64,000 nt of DNA from Hymenobacter telluris (GTDB taxonomy: Bacteria; Bacteroidota; Bacteroidia; Cytophagales; Hymenobacteraceae): positions 248,001 to 312,000 of the forward strand of contig NZ_JAFLQZ010000003.1 of assembly GCF_017313265.1 (NCBI RefSeq), in the 5' to 3' direction. The notes beneath the pieces are model-generated. The model was not told the DNA's origin. It saw only the letters and a list, made by a program, of their open reading frames with translations, and searched no databases. Positions 62,923 to 64,000 of the stretch are shown piece after piece; positions within the stretch are counted from its first letter, which is position 1, and the number at the start of each line of letters is the position of its first letter. A program made the position numbers and the translations under genes.

Positions 62923-63999
62923 TTAAGAAGCCTGCGCAAACAAATCGAGCTGCTGCGTAACCAGCGCCGACCGAACCGAACCCGCACCAAACAGAATCTG
63001 GCGGCGGATGGTCTGCTCGTCGTAGTCGCGGGTGGAGAGGGCCTGGCCGCGGCAGGTCAAGAAGAACTTGGCGCGCTTGAGCACCACCCCAAACTTGTGC
63101 AGGTGGTCGAGGGTGATGGGCGCAAACCGGCGGGCGGCCACAATCCGTTTGGCCGACCGGGCGCCCACGCCGGGAATGCGCAGAATCATTTCAAAGTCGG
63201 CGGTATTCACGTCAATCGGGAATACGTGGCGGTTGCGTAGGGCCCAGGCCAACTTGGGGTCCACTTCCAAATCGAGGAAGGGGTGCGCTGGATCGAGGAT
63301 TTCGTCGGCCTGGAAACCGTAGAAGCGCATCAGCCAGTCGGTTTGGTAGAGGCGGTGCTCCCGAATCAGGGGTGGCTGCGTTACCTGGGGCAGGCGGGCG
63401 TCGTCGGTTACCGGAATGTAGCCGGAGTAGTACACGCGCTTCAGGCCGTAGCCTTTGTAGAGCGAGTCGGTGAGGTTGATGATTTCAAGGTCGTTTTCCG
63501 CAGACGCGCCCACAATGAGCTGGGTGCTTTGGCCGGCCGTGGCAAACTGCGGCACTTTCTTGAACAGCGCCTTCTCTTCCTTATTCTTGGTGATGCCGTC
63601 CCGAATCTGGGCCATCGGGGTCAGAATCTCCTCGTAATTCTTCTCGGGCGCCAGGTTCTGCAAGCTCATTTCCGAGGGCAACTCAATGTTCACGCTCAGG
63701 CGGTCGGCGTACAGGCCGGCTTCCTGAATCAGCTCTTCCGAAGCGCCCGGAATGGCTTTCACGTGGATATAGCCGTTGAAATTGTGCTCGGTGCGCAGTT
63801 TCTTGATGATGCGCACCAGCCGTTCCATCGTATAGTCGGGCGACGAGAAAATACCGGAACTTAAGAACAGCCCTTCGATGTAGTTTCGACGGTAGAAGTT
63901 CATGGTCAAGTCCACTACTTCATCCACGGTGAAGGCGGCGCGTTTCACGTCGTTGCTTTTGCGGGACACGCAGTAGGCGCAGTCGAAAATGCAATGGTT
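62923..63999 (-). CDS. Radical SAM protein, putative DNA modification/repair type (TIGR03916-like), 5' end beyond window
   Basis: A radical SAM enzyme whose N-terminus lies past the right edge. At the edge, codons for NHCIFDCAYC encode the CxxxCxxC iron-sulfur motif, so the cluster-binding motif is present at 63970-63993. SSGIFSSPDYTMERLVRIIK and IHVKAIPGASEELIQEAGLY are the family's barrel segments. The C-terminal third contains a helix-hairpin-helix-like motif (ILRIPGVGARSAKRIVAARR) consistent with DNA binding. The family is described as putative DNA modification/repair and usually pairs with TIGR03915, present here 1.4 kb away on the same strand. Chemistry and substrate are unknown. Confidence 0.92.
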   Translation of the reverse strand, partial: NHCIFDCAYCVSRKSNDVKRAAFTVDEVVDLTMNFYRRNYIEGLFLSSGIFSSPDYTMERLVRIIKKLRTEHNFNGYIHVKAIPGASEELIQEAGLYADRLSVNIELPSEMSLQNLAPEKNYEEILTPMAQIRDGITKNKEEKALFKKVPQFATAGQSTQLIVGASAENDLEIINLTDSLYKGYGLKRVYYSGYIPVTDDARLPQVTQPPLIREHRLYQTDWLMRFYGFQADEILDPAHPFLDLEVDPKLAWALRNRHVFPIDVNTADFEMILRIPGVGARSAKRIVAARRFAPITLDHLHKFGVVLKRAKFFLTCRGQALSTRDYDEQTIRRQILFGAGSVRSALVTQQLDLFAQAS

Positions 64000-64000
64000 G

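Noticed and set aside
1..64000. tRNA or rRNA genes
   Set aside because: I saw no cloverleaf-like sequence with a plausible T-loop (GGTTCGAATCC type) or rRNA core segment outside coding genes. This was an inspection by eye, not a covariance-model search.

Overview
The window looks like a chromosomal segment of a high-GC Bacteroidota bacterium, most likely Hymenobacter or a close relative (inference). The grounds are SusC/SusD and DUF3823 outer-membrane genes, lipoproteins with Bacteroidota-style lipoboxes, GC-rich core genes, few recognisable Shine-Dalgarno sequences, and many long intergenic palindromes. No rRNA, tRNA, CRISPR array, phage or intact insertion sequence was found.

Layout. 0-6.5 kb: the 3' part of a large polytopic membrane protein with an internal duplication, an M28 zinc peptidase lipoprotein, and proB-proA for proline synthesis. 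6.5-15.4 kb: a minus-strand susC-susD-DUF3823 uptake operon facing a secreted glutaminase-family (DUF4964/DUF5127/DUF4965/DUF1793) protein. The divergent spacer holds four AAACGTTT-type palindromes that resemble LacI-family operators. 15.5-16.9 kb: a Uma2-family protein and a Cys-rich exported protein of unknown function. 17-22.6 kb: an alpha-2-macroglobulin lipoprotein with an intact CLEQ thioester motif.

23.1-39.3 kb: a Wzx/Wzy-type exopolysaccharide locus. It has a Wza-like exporter, a Wzc-like co-polymerase/kinase, a flippase, an O-antigen ligase/polymerase-like protein, eight glycosyltransferases and two hexapeptide acyltransferases, all on the plus strand. It is much more AT-rich than its surroundings and compositionally mosaic, which suggests acquisition by transfer. 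It lies between the alpha-2-macroglobulin gene and pbpC, which are neighbours in many other bacteria.

39.6-48.9 kb: a SpoIIAA-like protein, pbpC (with a palindromic repeat inserted in frame in its coding sequence), and a TolC/adaptor/RND efflux system. 49.2-53.8 kb: two secreted esterase/hydrolase-type proteins, a glycine-zipper protein, an NTF2-like lipoprotein and a small unknown. 53.9-57.1 kb: an aldehyde dehydrogenase-DUF779 pair divergent from an AraC-type regulator. 57.4-64 kb: an MFS transporter, an unknown lipoprotein, rfbD, and a DNA-repair-associated pair (DUF4130/TIGR03915-like protein and a radical SAM protein of the TIGR03916 type). The pair encloses an alpha/beta hydrolase and a small ORF. 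The radical SAM gene runs off the right edge.

The most striking sequence-level signal is the set of several distinct families of long palindromes (24-37 bp arms). They lie mostly between genes, one overlaps a stop codon, and one is translated inside pbpC. The most promising little-described system is the radical SAM/DUF4130 pair at the right end.
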